A DNA stretch of 5,469 nt, taken from contig JADFLZ010000175.1 of assembly GCA_022564135.1 (NCBI GenBank), positions 1 through 5,469 of the forward strand, written 5' to 3'. The notes below the pieces were generated by a model. That model ran no database searches and was not told where the DNA came from. It saw only the letters and a list, made by a program, of their open reading frames with translations. Within the stretch, counting starts at the first letter, position 1. Each line of letters opens with the position of its first letter. The stretch comes from Candidatus Zixiibacteriota bacterium (GTDB lineage Bacteria > Zixibacteria > MSB-5A5 > GN15 > FEB-12). A program made the translations under genes and the position numbers. Shown piece by piece: positions 1-5,469 of the stretch.

Positions 1-1886
1 CCCCTGAACATGTAAGGGTAGGGCAGCAGTGAGTCAATTCTGATAATTTCCCTGGCTAATGAGTCAGCGACGGCGTCGTCTCTGGTATAGAATAAGGCGG
101 TCATTTTGTCGACCAGCAATTTCTTGTCATCAGGAAATATCTTCAGGGAGTTATCGGCGGTCTCAAGCGCCTGCAGATAACTACGCTGATTGTAAAAATA
201 ATTAAAGAGAGCATGAAAGTGTTTTTTATTATAAGGTTCAAGCATCAGCAGGGTATCGATCTCCGCCTTGGCTTCCTTATACTGTCCCAGTCGCTGCAAT
301 ATCGCCGAAATTAAAATTCTTGGCTCAGTCCAAGTGGGATACTTAATCTTCAGGCGGAATAGTTCTTCCAGGGCGGGTGTGAACTCTCCTTTTTCTACCA
401 GATTATTGGCACCGCTGAAAGCTAAGTAATCTGCTGATTTTATACGCATGCCAATATCCCACTTATTGGCATTATCTAAGTCTTTCTTTAGAAAGTAAGC
501 GTCCCTGAAGGCCAGACCTGTCTTGGTGTAATAGGCGGGGAATTTATCAAAATAGCTGGAGCTGAATTTGTCTGATAAAGTAATCTTAGAATAGACAGGC
601 AAATATGAAAACAAGAAAGCTATCGACAAGACAGCCCCTAAGGCCAGGAGCCGGGTGGGGTTGGTCTGCTTTTCATCAGATGTCTTAAGAGCTGTGCAGG
701 CCCAGATTGAGCCGGCCATAAAATATACAGCAAATGCCGGCAGCTCCATTAATACGGAATTTGAGGGGTTGGCTATAAACACGAATATCAAACCGCTCAG
801 AAAAATTACGCCGAAAAAAGCAAAGGCAAAAGCATTGTTACCTTCTCTTTTAGCTTTCAGTCCTAAATATATCAGCAGCAGGATTTGCGGGAAAAATAAA
901 AACAACATCTGCATCATATCGCCAAGATGTCTTTGTGAAAACAGACCGTAAGAAAGAAAAGGATTGGTGCCTTTAAAACCGAGAAGTTTGAAAGAAAGCT
1001 CATAATCAAAGCTGGCATACAGGTAATAAAAAAACAGCAGCATGAAAGTCGCCAGCAGCGATAAGAGCAGAGACAGCTTTGCAAATTTGCTTGGTCGCAA
1101 GAAATGTCTCAAGGTTACATAGACAGCCGCCGGGAACAGTACGGCTGCCGAATAATGAAGTAGAACGCTGACAATAAGAATTATCCAGACAGTAACAAGT
1201 GACGTTATACTTCTTTGCCGGAACGTCCTGACCGCAAACAATCCGAACCAGATTGTTGCCGGTATTACTATAAGTTCGCTGCCTATCAGCCCGAAAAACG
1301 CCAGCGACTGCGGACCAAAAAATATAATTAAGAAATACCAGAAGCGGTGAGTAGCTCTGCTTGAAAGCTCAGCCGTTAAAAGCAGACTGCCAGCCATGGA
1401 AACGATTACTGTTATAAATAAGAAAGTCTTCAATGCGTACAGGCTGGCTTCGTTGGCCTGCATTCCCAGGAATTCATAGAGATTATAAAGTTGAAGAATT
1501 ATAATCGAGCTGCCGAATTCATACCATCTGTGAATGACGTGTGCACTCTGAGAAAATTGAGCAATAGTCAGATTGCCGCCGGCATGAACCACCGAATCAA
1601 ACTGCATTAAGACAATTATTAAAATAATAGACAGCAGGCCTGAGATGATTTTTAAACGGGAATTAAAAAATGAAGCGATCTGATCGCTTTTTAAATACAC
1701 GAGCGTTGTGGCAGTTACAAAAAAAACCAGCCAGCCCAGGCTGTACCATATCGGCAGGAATCTCCACTGCTCAAGAGACCAGCTGTCGCCGAAAAAACCG
1801 CTTCCGAATATTCTGGCTGAGATAAAAAGCAGAGCAATTAAAAATACTACAATCAGTTCGCTTCTGTTGGAGCCGGTCGCAGTCAT
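1..1886 (-). CDS. Polytopic membrane protein with C-terminal TPR repeats (3' end outside the window)
   Basis: An open frame begins at ATG 1886-1884 and stays open to the window edge, giving 628 residues with no stop seen. Residues 1-432 are strongly hydrophobic, with roughly 12-14 likely membrane segments, for example near 10-27, 45-65, 78-96, 152-171, 183-220, 228-262, 268-290, 322-343, 352-372, 378-400 and 411-432. After about 440 the protein becomes soluble and shows about four TPR-like helical hairpins (about 486-517, 520-551, 554-587, 588-620); the second, around LGQYKEAKAEI and ending LEP, is the clearest. This plan, a multi-pass core with an extramembrane TPR tail, is seen in GT-C-like glycosyltransferase or O-antigen-ligase-like proteins. 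An acidic residue (D34 in FFGDSW) lies just after the first membrane segment, as in GT-C enzymes, but I cannot show catalysis. The gene starts 15 bases after the recR stop with only a weak ribosome site, so it is probably co-transcribed. Membrane topology and repeats are well supported; substrate and function are unknown. Confidence -1.
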   Translation of the reverse strand, partial: MTATGSNRSELIVVFLIALLFISARIFGSGFFGDSWSLEQWRFLPIWYSLGWLVFFVTATTLVYLKSDQIASFFNSRLKIISGLLSIILIIVLMQFDSVVHAGGNLTIAQFSQSAHVIHRWYEFGSSIIILQLYNLYEFLGMQANEASLYALKTFLFITVIVSMAGSLLLTAELSSRATHRFWYFLIIFFGPQSLAFFGLIGSELIVIPATIWFGLFAVRTFRQRSITSLVTVWIILIVSVLLHYSAAVLFPAAVYVTLRHFLRPSKFAKLSLLLSLLATFMLLFFYYLYASFDYELSFKLLGFKGTNPFLSYGLFSQRHLGDMMQMLFLFFPQILLLIYLGLKAKREGNNAFAFAFFGVIFLSGLIFVFIANPSNSVLMELPAFAVYFMAGSIWACTALKTSDEKQTNPTRLLALGAVLSIAFLFSYLPVYSKITLSDKFSSSYFDKFPAYYTKTGLAFRDAYFLKKDLDNANKWDIGMRIKSADYLAFSGANNLVEKGEFTPALEELFRLKIKYPTWTEPRILISAILQRLGQYKEAKAEIDTLLMLEPYNKKHFHALFNYFYNQRSYLQALETADNSLKIFPDDKKLLVDKMTALFYTRDDAVADSLAREIIRIDSLLPYPYMFR

Positions 1887-1901
1887 ACTTTAGGCTACCG
1901 C

Positions 1902-2498
1902 TTAAAACTCCTGACGACCCTCGAGCGCTCTTGAGAGAGTGGCAGAGTCGGCATACTCAAGGTCCGAGCCGACCGGCAGGCCTCTGGCAATACGGGTAAC
2001 TTTGATACTCAGCGGCTTGATAAGTTTTGAGAGATAGACAGCGGTCGCCTCACCTTCGACATTTGGATTGGTAGCGATTATAACTTCTTTTATATCGTCT
2101 TTAAGTCTGGTCAGCAGCTCTTTTATTTTTAAATCGTCCGGTCCGATTCCATCCAGTGGCGAAAGACAGCCGCCCAGAACATGGAACATGCCGTTAAATC
2201 CCTCGGCTCTGTCCATGGCAGCGGCATCCGAAGAATCTTCGACCACGCAGATTATTTCTTTATTACGCCTGTTGTCACAGCAGATAAAACAGGGGTCGGA
2301 TTCAGAAATATTGTAACAGGTGGTGCAGAAGCCGACTTTCTCTTTGACCTCTCTAATCGCTTCAGCGATATCATTGGCTTCGTCTTTTGACATTTTCAAA
2401 ATATGAAATGTCAGACGCGAGGCAGACTTGCGTCCGATACCCGGCAGGCGGGCCAGCTGATTGGCTAAACGTTCTACTGATGCTGCTGACTTAAACAT
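1902..2498 (-). CDS. recR: Recombination mediator protein RecR
   Basis: RecR acts in the RecFOR pathway: with RecO (and RecF) it helps load RecA onto SSB-coated single-stranded DNA at gaps. The 198-residue product is the usual family length and has all expected parts in order: an N-terminal helix-hairpin-helix (LPGIGRKSASRL, 18-29), a four-cysteine zinc finger (C58, C61, C70, C73), a Toprim domain starting at CVVEDSSD (84-91) with HVLGGCLSPLDGIGPDDL (106-123) and ATNPNVEGEATA (142-153), and the C-terminal Walker-B-like stretch ARGLPVGSDLEYAD (171-184). The start ATG lies 9 bases after the ybaB stop. No convincing Shine-Dalgarno sequence precedes it, so translation may depend on coupling to ybaB. 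No key residue is missing and the identification is firm. Confidence -1.
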   Translation of the reverse strand: MFKSAASVERLANQLARLPGIGRKSASRLTFHILKMSKDEANDIAEAIREVKEKVGFCTTCYNISESDPCFICCDNRRNKEIICVVEDSSDAAAMDRAEGFNGMFHVLGGCLSPLDGIGPDDLKIKELLTRLKDDIKEVIIATNPNVEGEATAVYLSKLIKPLSIKVTRIARGLPVGSDLEYADSATLSRALEGRQEF

Positions 2499-2507
2499 AG
2501 TTTGTAC

Positions 2508-2834
2508 TTAGAAAGGCAGATTAAGTCCCGGAATATTCATACCGCCCGTCAGACCGGACATTTTTTCAGACTGCATCTCCTGAACTTTTTCACGAGCCTG
2601 ATTGACCGCGGCAACTATCAAATCCTGAAGCATTTCGACGTCATCTTTATCAACAACTTCGGGGTCAATCACAACCGACACGATTTCGTTTTTGCCGTTG
2701 GCAACTACTTTGACCATGCCTCCGCCCGATGAGCCTTCAACTTTGCTGCTCTCAAGTTCGGTCTGAACTTCCTGCATTTTTGACTGCAGCTGCTGCATCT
2801 GTTTGAGCATCTGTCCTATATTTCCTTTGTTCAT
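2508..2834 (-). CDS. ybaB: YbaB/EbfC family nucleoid-associated DNA-binding protein
   Basis: This is a small, 108-residue member of the YbaB/EbfC family. Family members are dimers that bind DNA as nucleoid-associated proteins, and they are encoded between dnaX and recR in a great many bacteria. The sequence shows a Met/Gln-rich N-terminal helix (about 4-30, with LKQMQQLQSKMQEVQ), the glycine-rich turn and strand GGGMVKVVANGKNEIVSV (37-54), the conserved IDPEVVDKDDVEMLQDLI region (56-73), a C-terminal helix (about 74-92) and a Gly/Pro-rich tail (GLTGGMNIPGLNLPF). It starts 32 bases after the dnaX stop behind a strong ribosome site. Its stop is 9 bases before recR. Position and motif content make the call firm; its precise role in this organism is unknown. 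Confidence -1.
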   Translation of the reverse strand: MNKGNIGQMLKQMQQLQSKMQEVQTELESSKVEGSSGGGMVKVVANGKNEIVSVVIDPEVVDKDDVEMLQDLIVAAVNQAREKVQEMQSEKMSGLTGGMNIPGLNLPF

Positions 2835-2841
2835 CTTTATT

Positions 2842-2848
2842 CTCCTTT
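2842..2848 (-). promoter_or_regulatory. Strong ribosome binding site of ybaB
   Basis: The minus strand reads AAAGGAG, 7 bases before the ybaB ATG. It is the strongest Shine-Dalgarno match in the operon. By contrast recR, the membrane gene and dnaX have weak or badly spaced sites, so YbaB may be made in excess of its neighbours from the same message (inference). Confidence -1.
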
Positions 2849-2866
2849 TATCATTATCGGAAAATT

Positions 2867-4552
2867 TTAATCTAATTTCTTAACGCCAATAATCTCGCCA
2901 TCTACATCTTCAAGCAGCTTTTTTAATCTGGGCGAATTACTGACCAGTTTTTCAACTTCTTCCCGGGATATGCCTTTCTTTTTTTCCGGCATAGCAGCCG
3001 GCGCAGCGCCCAGTCGGTCATCAATTTCCAGTTTCAAACTGACGTTGCTATCAAAGAAAGTTCTCAAATCTTCGGTAATCAATCTAAAATTATCCGGCCT
3101 TTCAATAATTTCTCTGGAATGTGCCGCCGATTTTGCAAAGGCAATAGTAATAATATTCTCTTTTACGTCCCTTATACTGCCCATCCGAATCTGCGACGAA
3201 AGCATGGCGCTTTTGGAGCGCAGATGATTTAAGTATTCGCTCCAGTCTTTCTGGACCATAGGCAGGTTGACGGTGCGGTTAAAGCTTTTTGGGGATGGTG
3301 AGGCAGGCTCTGTTCTTGTTTCCGGGCTTTTTATTAATGACAGCCGGCTGATTGGTTTGTTCAGGTCGCTACTGTTTTTTTTTTCGGCCTGACCAAACAG
3401 ATTGTCGGAAACCTGCGGTTCTATTTTTCTCAGCTGCTCCAAAACTTCTTCAAATTTTACAGTATTTTCCATCTCGGCCATGCGGACAGCTGTAACTTCG
3501 AGCGCCATTCGTTCGTTTAGTCCGAATTTAATATCAGCGTTCAGATCGCCGGCCATTTTTATCAGACGGATAACATCTCCCAATGAAAAACAACCAGCCT
3601 GTTCTTTGTATTGAGTAGTTTCTTCGATTGTAAAGCCAAGTTCGTCGGCAGCGCTTTGGTCGGCTGTAAGAATCATCAGAATCCGGAAATGCTCCATAAG
3701 TTCGCTGGTAAAATCTAAAACATCGGTGCCGGCCTCAACCACCCGTCCGATTATCTTAAGTGCTTCTCTGCTGTCATGGGAGGCGATGGCATTAGTAAAA
3801 TCGAACAGCAAAGCCTTGTCAACCAGTCCCAGAGCATCGACAATATCAGCTGCTCTGATCTTGTCACCGGCAAATGCAGTTATCTGGTCAAGTAGCGAGA
3901 GAGCGTCACGAATAGAGCCGTCGGCTTTTCGGGCTAGAATACGCAGGGCTTCTTCATCTATTTCGATTTTTTCTAAGCCGGCTATTTTTTTGAGATGATT
4001 CGAAATATCTGTCGGGGAAATTCGCTTAAAATCAAAGCGCTGAGTTCTTGATAAAATCGTATCAGGAACTTTGAGCGGGTCGGTGGTGGCGCAGATAAAG
4101 ACAACATGAGGAGGAGGTTCTTCAAGCGTTTTTAAGAGCGCATCAAAAGCCGCGCCGGAAAGCCGGTGCACTTCGTCGATAATATAAATTCGCTTGTGTC
4201 CGCCGGTAGCCAGGTAACGCACGTTTTCCCGCAGGACTCGGATATCGTCAACGCCGGTATTGGAAGCGGCATCGATTTCCAGAACATCCAGCGATGAGCC
4301 GGCAGTAATATCTTTGCAGGCAGCGCACACGCCGCAGGGAGTCGGGGTAGGGCCTTTTTCGCAGTTTAAGCATTTGGCCAGAATCCGGGCGGTTGTTGTT
4401 TTGCCGGTGCCTCTGGGTCCGCAAAACAGGTAGGCCGAGCCGACCCGGTCGTTTTTGATGCTGTTGACCAGGGTTCGGGAGACATGCTCCTGAGCCACCA
4501 GATCTGCAAACAGCTGAGGCCGGTATTTTCGGGCGAATACGAGATAACTCAT
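2867..4552 (-). CDS. dnaX: DNA polymerase III tau (and probably gamma) subunit, DnaX
   Basis: DnaX is the AAA+ ATPase of the clamp loader that, with delta and delta', loads the beta clamp; the tau form also tethers the polymerase core. Visible parts: the N-terminal MSYLVFARKYRPQ signature, Walker A GPRGTGKT (45-52), zinc cysteines C64, C73, C76 and C79, Walker B with D126-E127 (IIDEVHRLSG), sensor 1 ATTDP (155-159), the arginine-finger motif at S168-R169 (SRT here rather than the commoner SRC), and sensor 2 GSIRDALSLLDQ (212-223, R215). The lid and oligomerisation domain runs to about 370. A Ser/Pro/Lys-rich linker (about 385-430) follows, then a C-terminal domain (about 434-511), where WSEYLNHLRSK begins a typical tau tail. 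I chose ATG 4552 (561 residues) because it gives the canonical N-terminus; an in-frame TTG at 4570 would add six unconserved residues. GAGG precedes the ATG by only 3 bases. The linker contains an A10 slip run described separately. It is probably the first gene of the operon. Confidence -1.
   Translation of the reverse strand: MSYLVFARKYRPQLFADLVAQEHVSRTLVNSIKNDRVGSAYLFCGPRGTGKTTTARILAKCLNCEKGPTPTPCGVCAACKDITAGSSLDVLEIDAASNTGVDDIRVLRENVRYLATGGHKRIYIIDEVHRLSGAAFDALLKTLEEPPPHVVFICATTDPLKVPDTILSRTQRFDFKRISPTDISNHLKKIAGLEKIEIDEEALRILARKADGSIRDALSLLDQITAFAGDKIRAADIVDALGLVDKALLFDFTNAIASHDSREALKIIGRVVEAGTDVLDFTSELMEHFRILMILTADQSAADELGFTIEETTQYKEQAGCFSLGDVIRLIKMAGDLNADIKFGLNERMALEVTAVRMAEMENTVKFEEVLEQLRKIEPQVSDNLFGQAEKKNSSDLNKPISRLSLIKSPETRTEPASPSPKSFNRTVNLPMVQKDWSEYLNHLRSKSAMLSSQIRMGSIRDVKENIITIAFAKSAAHSREIIERPDNFRLITEDLRTFFDSNVSLKLEIDDRLGAAPAAMPEKKKGISREEVEKLVSNSPRLKKLLEDVDGEIIGVKKLD
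3361..3384 (-). promoter_or_regulatory. Putative slippage/frameshift site in dnaX, with near stops in both other frames
   Basis: The coding strand carries ten consecutive A (3384 down to 3375) spanning codons 390-393, read in frame as GAA AAA AAA AAC. It contains overlapping A_AAA_AAA and A_AAA_AAC heptamers of the X_XXY_YYZ type. With one extra A, or a -1 ribosomal shift, reading continues to CAG and then TAG (3371-3369), giving a product of 394 residues. With one A fewer, reading ends at TGA (3363-3361), giving 396 residues. Either product keeps the ATPase and oligomerisation regions and loses the tail. Thermus thermophilus dnaX is known to make gamma by transcriptional slippage on an A run, and E. 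coli dnaX by -1 frameshifting at A_AAA_AAG with an immediate stop. No strong upstream Shine-Dalgarno stimulator is visible. A modest bulged stem (arms 3342-3347 and 3322-3328) lies downstream. The sequence supports the site; its use is inferred. Confidence -1.
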
Positions 4553-4606
4553 AAACCTCAATATAGGCAAAAATCCGGGCGGCCGGAATCATATTCTTTG
4601 GGGATT

Positions 4607-4633
4607 TTGGTGAAAGTGCCAAGGTTTCACCAA
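4607..4633. repeat. Perfect 9-bp inverted repeat (hairpin)
   Basis: The arms TTGGTGAAA (4607-4615) and TTTCACCAA (4625-4633) are perfect reverse complements around a 9-base loop (GTGCCAAGG). No T-run follows on either strand, so it is not a standard terminator. It lies 55 bases upstream of the dnaX start and 6 bases from the larger repeat element, so it may be part of it or the end of an older copy. Confidence -1.
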
Positions 4634-4639
4634 GAACCC

Positions 4640-4772
4640 ACCCTTCGGCTTCGCTCAGGATCATGCCAAACCAGGCAATGGTGTCAGGCGAGGGCGCCTG
4701 ACACCACAGTATAATTGTCACCCTGAGCCTGCTTTAGTCCCAAGTCCGGCTTGACGGACGGGGTCGAAGGGT
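4640..4772. repeat. Nested inverted-repeat element, REP/MITE-like
   Basis: Three pairs of complementary arms nest in the correct order: ACCCTTCG (4640-4647) with CGAAGGGT (4765-4772), GCTCAGG (4653-4659) with CCTGAGC (4722-4728), and an 11-bp central hairpin (4680-4705). A further small stem, GTCCG/CGGAC, lies at 4744-4759. The two halves are thus inverted copies of a 'CCTGAGC...CGAAGGGT' module, the right one longer because it carries an insert with the GTCCG/CGGAC stem. Short modules of this look are scattered through intergenic DNA in many genomes (general knowledge, not searched here). It contains no gene, so any movement would need help from elsewhere. That it is a dispersed repeat is inferred from structure. 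Confidence -1.
4680..4705. repeat. Perfect 11-bp stem with 4-base loop at the centre of the repeat element
   Basis: GGTGTCAGGCG (4680-4690) and CGCCTGACACC (4695-4705) are perfect reverse complements around the loop AGGG. This GC-rich stem would be very stable in RNA from either strand. Neither side is followed by a run of T, which argues against a rho-independent terminator. It could stall polymerase or protect message ends as REP hairpins do, but that is speculation. Confidence -1.
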
Positions 4773-4797
4773 AGCGATTAGCGTCACTTTTTATAAA

Positions 4798-4826
4798 TTG
4801 CTACTATTATTCGTATAAACTATGAT
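4798..4826 (+). promoter_or_regulatory. Sigma-70-type promoter for the beta-barrel gene
   Basis: TTGCTA (4798-4803, 4 of 6 against TTGACA) is followed, after exactly 17 bases, by TATGAT (4821-4826, 5 of 6 against TATAAT). Transcription would start near 4833 and leave a leader of about 33 bases before the ATG at 4866. The spacing, the AT-rich setting and the position just upstream of a good ribosome site support it. No operator is recognised. Confidence -1.
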
Positions 4827-4850
4827 TCAACAGATACCAACTCTTGATAC

Positions 4851-4856
4851 AAGGAG
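4851..4856 (+). promoter_or_regulatory. Ribosome binding site of the beta-barrel gene
   Basis: AAGGAG lies 9 bases before ATG 4866 and decides the start. A nearer ATG at 4859 is out of frame and only 2 bases from the site, so it is not used. Confidence -1.
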
Positions 4857-4865
4857 TTATGCGAT

Positions 4866-5469
4866 ATGAAAAAAACCTTACTAATTTTTTGCTGCTTGTG
4901 CTTTCTGCTGTTAGCGCAGAGCAGTATTGCCGTCAGTTTTGGAATGAAATTAGGTTTTAACACAACTTCGCAGGAATTTACTTTTTCTCAATTAAATGAT
5001 CTTTTGAAACTCGATAAAACCGGCGCCGAAATAGGCATCTTTTTCGAATTTCCGCTGGTCAGCACTTTTTCAATCACCACGGAAATCCGATACCTGCAAA
5101 AAGGGGAGCAGTTTGACTATTTGGGCTGGGCCGGTAATGTTACTAATCCCAGCGGCGTTTCAACAAAACTCTCCTATCTTTCATTTTTGGCTCTGGCTAA
5201 GCTGAAAATTCCACTTAGCGGATTTAATCTCTATGGTCTGATGGGGCCGAGGTTTGATTTTAAGGTTGGTCCCAAGGAATTAGTTGGCTTTGAAATCTAT
5301 ACCAATAATTACCAATCCCCAATTGCAGGAAGTATTATCGGGGCCGGCATGGAGTTTAAGCTCGGCGGGGTTGGCTGGTTTTTGGTTGAGGGCTACTACG
5401 GCTTTGACTGGAAAAAATTGTACGATTCCGCTGACCTGGTTATTGATACCCAGACTGTTGGTTTTCTGG
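4866..5469 (+). CDS. Outer-membrane beta-barrel protein, PF13568-like (3' end outside the window)
   Basis: The first 201 residues are present and the frame is open at the window edge. The N-terminus is a clear signal peptide: MKK, a hydrophobic core LLIFCCLCFLLL, and a likely signal peptidase I cut after SSIA near residue 22. The cysteines do not form a lipobox, so it is not obviously a lipoprotein. The mature part alternates short aromatic, glycine-containing strands and polar loops: FGMKLGFN (25-32), a turn then GAEIGIFFEFPL (53-64), FSITTEIRYLQKGEQF (68-83), SYLSFLALAKLKIP (103-116), NLYGLMGPRFDFKV (121-134), and GSIIGAGMEFKL followed by GWFLVEGYYGFDW (155-182). This order, with an FxxPL turn, an 'E-RYLQKG' strand and a 'GPRFDF' strand, resembles the outer-membrane beta-barrel domain common in Bacteroidetes and relatives. 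It is transcribed divergently from the dnaX operon from its own promoter. The barrel call is good; ligand or function is unknown. Confidence -1.
   Translation, partial: MKKTLLIFCCLCFLLLAQSSIAVSFGMKLGFNTTSQEFTFSQLNDLLKLDKTGAEIGIFFEFPLVSTFSITTEIRYLQKGEQFDYLGWAGNVTNPSGVSTKLSYLSFLALAKLKIPLSGFNLYGLMGPRFDFKVGPKELVGFEIYTNNYQSPIAGSIIGAGMEFKLGGVGWFLVEGYYGFDWKKLYDSADLVIDTQTVGFL

Larger units (their letters stand above)
4553..4865. other. Divergent intergenic region between dnaX and the beta-barrel gene
   Basis: No protein gene is credible in this 313-base stretch; the short open frames across it are low-complexity readings of repeats. The left two-thirds (about 4607-4772) is built of hairpins and inverted repeats, and the AT-rich right third (about 4785-4865) holds the promoter and ribosome site of the rightward gene. 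I see no tRNA, no signal-recognition-particle RNA core and no intrinsic terminator (no U tract follows any stem on either strand). The message for dnaX must start either in the short left part or to the right of the repeats, in which case its leader would include them. Confidence -1.

Noticed and set aside
655..951. Plus-strand open frame of 98 codons
   Set aside because: It is antisense to the continuous membrane-protein frame, which is coherent in hydrophobicity and TPR pattern; the antisense product has no recognisable features.
4552..4570. TTG at 4570 as the dnaX start
   Set aside because: It adds six residues before the canonical MSYLVFARKYRPQ start and has no ribosome site, whereas GAGG precedes the ATG at 4552.
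4680..4705. Possible intrinsic terminator for either flanking gene
   Set aside because: The stem is strong, but no T-run follows on either strand, and it lies upstream of both flanking genes, not after one.
4484..4714. Plus-strand open frame antisense to the dnaX start
   Set aside because: It is antisense to the dnaX N-terminus and then reads through the hairpins, giving low-complexity sequence without a ribosome site.
4710..4715. Perfect TATAAT on the plus strand as a -10 box
   Set aside because: It lies inside the repeat element, has no -35 at the right distance because the 11-bp hairpin is there, and is about 150 bases from the gene, whereas a well-spaced promoter exists at 4798-4826.
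4248..4721. Minus-strand open frame of 157 codons overlapping the dnaX start and the repeats
   Set aside because: It overlaps the conserved zinc and Walker A region of dnaX in another frame, begins inside the nested repeat, and its translation resembles no family.
4640..4772. CRISPR array or attachment site
   Set aside because: There are no regularly spaced direct repeats and no tRNA or integrase; all the repeated parts are inverted.
4553..4800. Possible small SRP RNA gene upstream of dnaX, as seen in some bacteria
   Set aside because: The conserved GGAAG...GGCAGCAG-type apical core is absent on both strands; the structure is explained by simple repeats.

Overview
The window holds four tightly packed minus-strand genes, read from right to left as dnaX, ybaB/ebfC, recR and a large membrane protein that runs off the left edge. 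A repeat-rich intergenic region of about 310 bases separates them from a divergent plus-strand outer-membrane beta-barrel gene that runs off the right edge. dnaX-ybaB-recR is a very widespread bacterial order, so the core is chromosomal housekeeping DNA. A signal-peptide-bearing barrel of the PF13568-like kind points to a Gram-negative envelope. Together with the TPR-tailed membrane protein and the 'CCCTGAGC...CGAAGGGT' dispersed-repeat style, it suggests the Fibrobacteres-Chlorobi-Bacteroidetes superphylum or a neighbouring candidate phylum (a Zixibacteria-like genome is my guess, from memory of similar sequence, not from a search).

Layout: 1-1886 (minus) polytopic membrane protein with C-terminal TPRs, start present, end missing; 1902-2498 (minus) recR; 2508-2834 (minus) ybaB/ebfC; 2867-4552 (minus) dnaX; 4553-4865 intergenic, with at least three perfect hairpins, a nested inverted-repeat element and a good sigma-70-type promoter for the rightward gene; 4866-5469 (plus) the beta-barrel protein, 3' end missing. 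Gaps between the minus-strand genes are 32, 9 and 15 bases with no terminator between them, so they are probably one operon. dnaX supplies the clamp-loader tau subunit, YbaB is a nucleoid-associated DNA-binding protein, and RecR works with RecF/RecO in gap repair. The fourth gene has no evident link to DNA metabolism and is probably a passenger in the operon.

The most notable signal is inside dnaX: an uninterrupted run of ten A on the coding strand (3375-3384) at the junction between the ATPase/oligomerisation part and the C-terminal tau-specific part. A one-base slip in either direction hits a stop almost at once (TAG two codons after the run for one extra A, TGA five codons after for one missing A). 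This is the architecture expected of programmed slippage or frameshifting that makes a short gamma-type clamp-loader subunit of about 394 residues beside the 561-residue tau.
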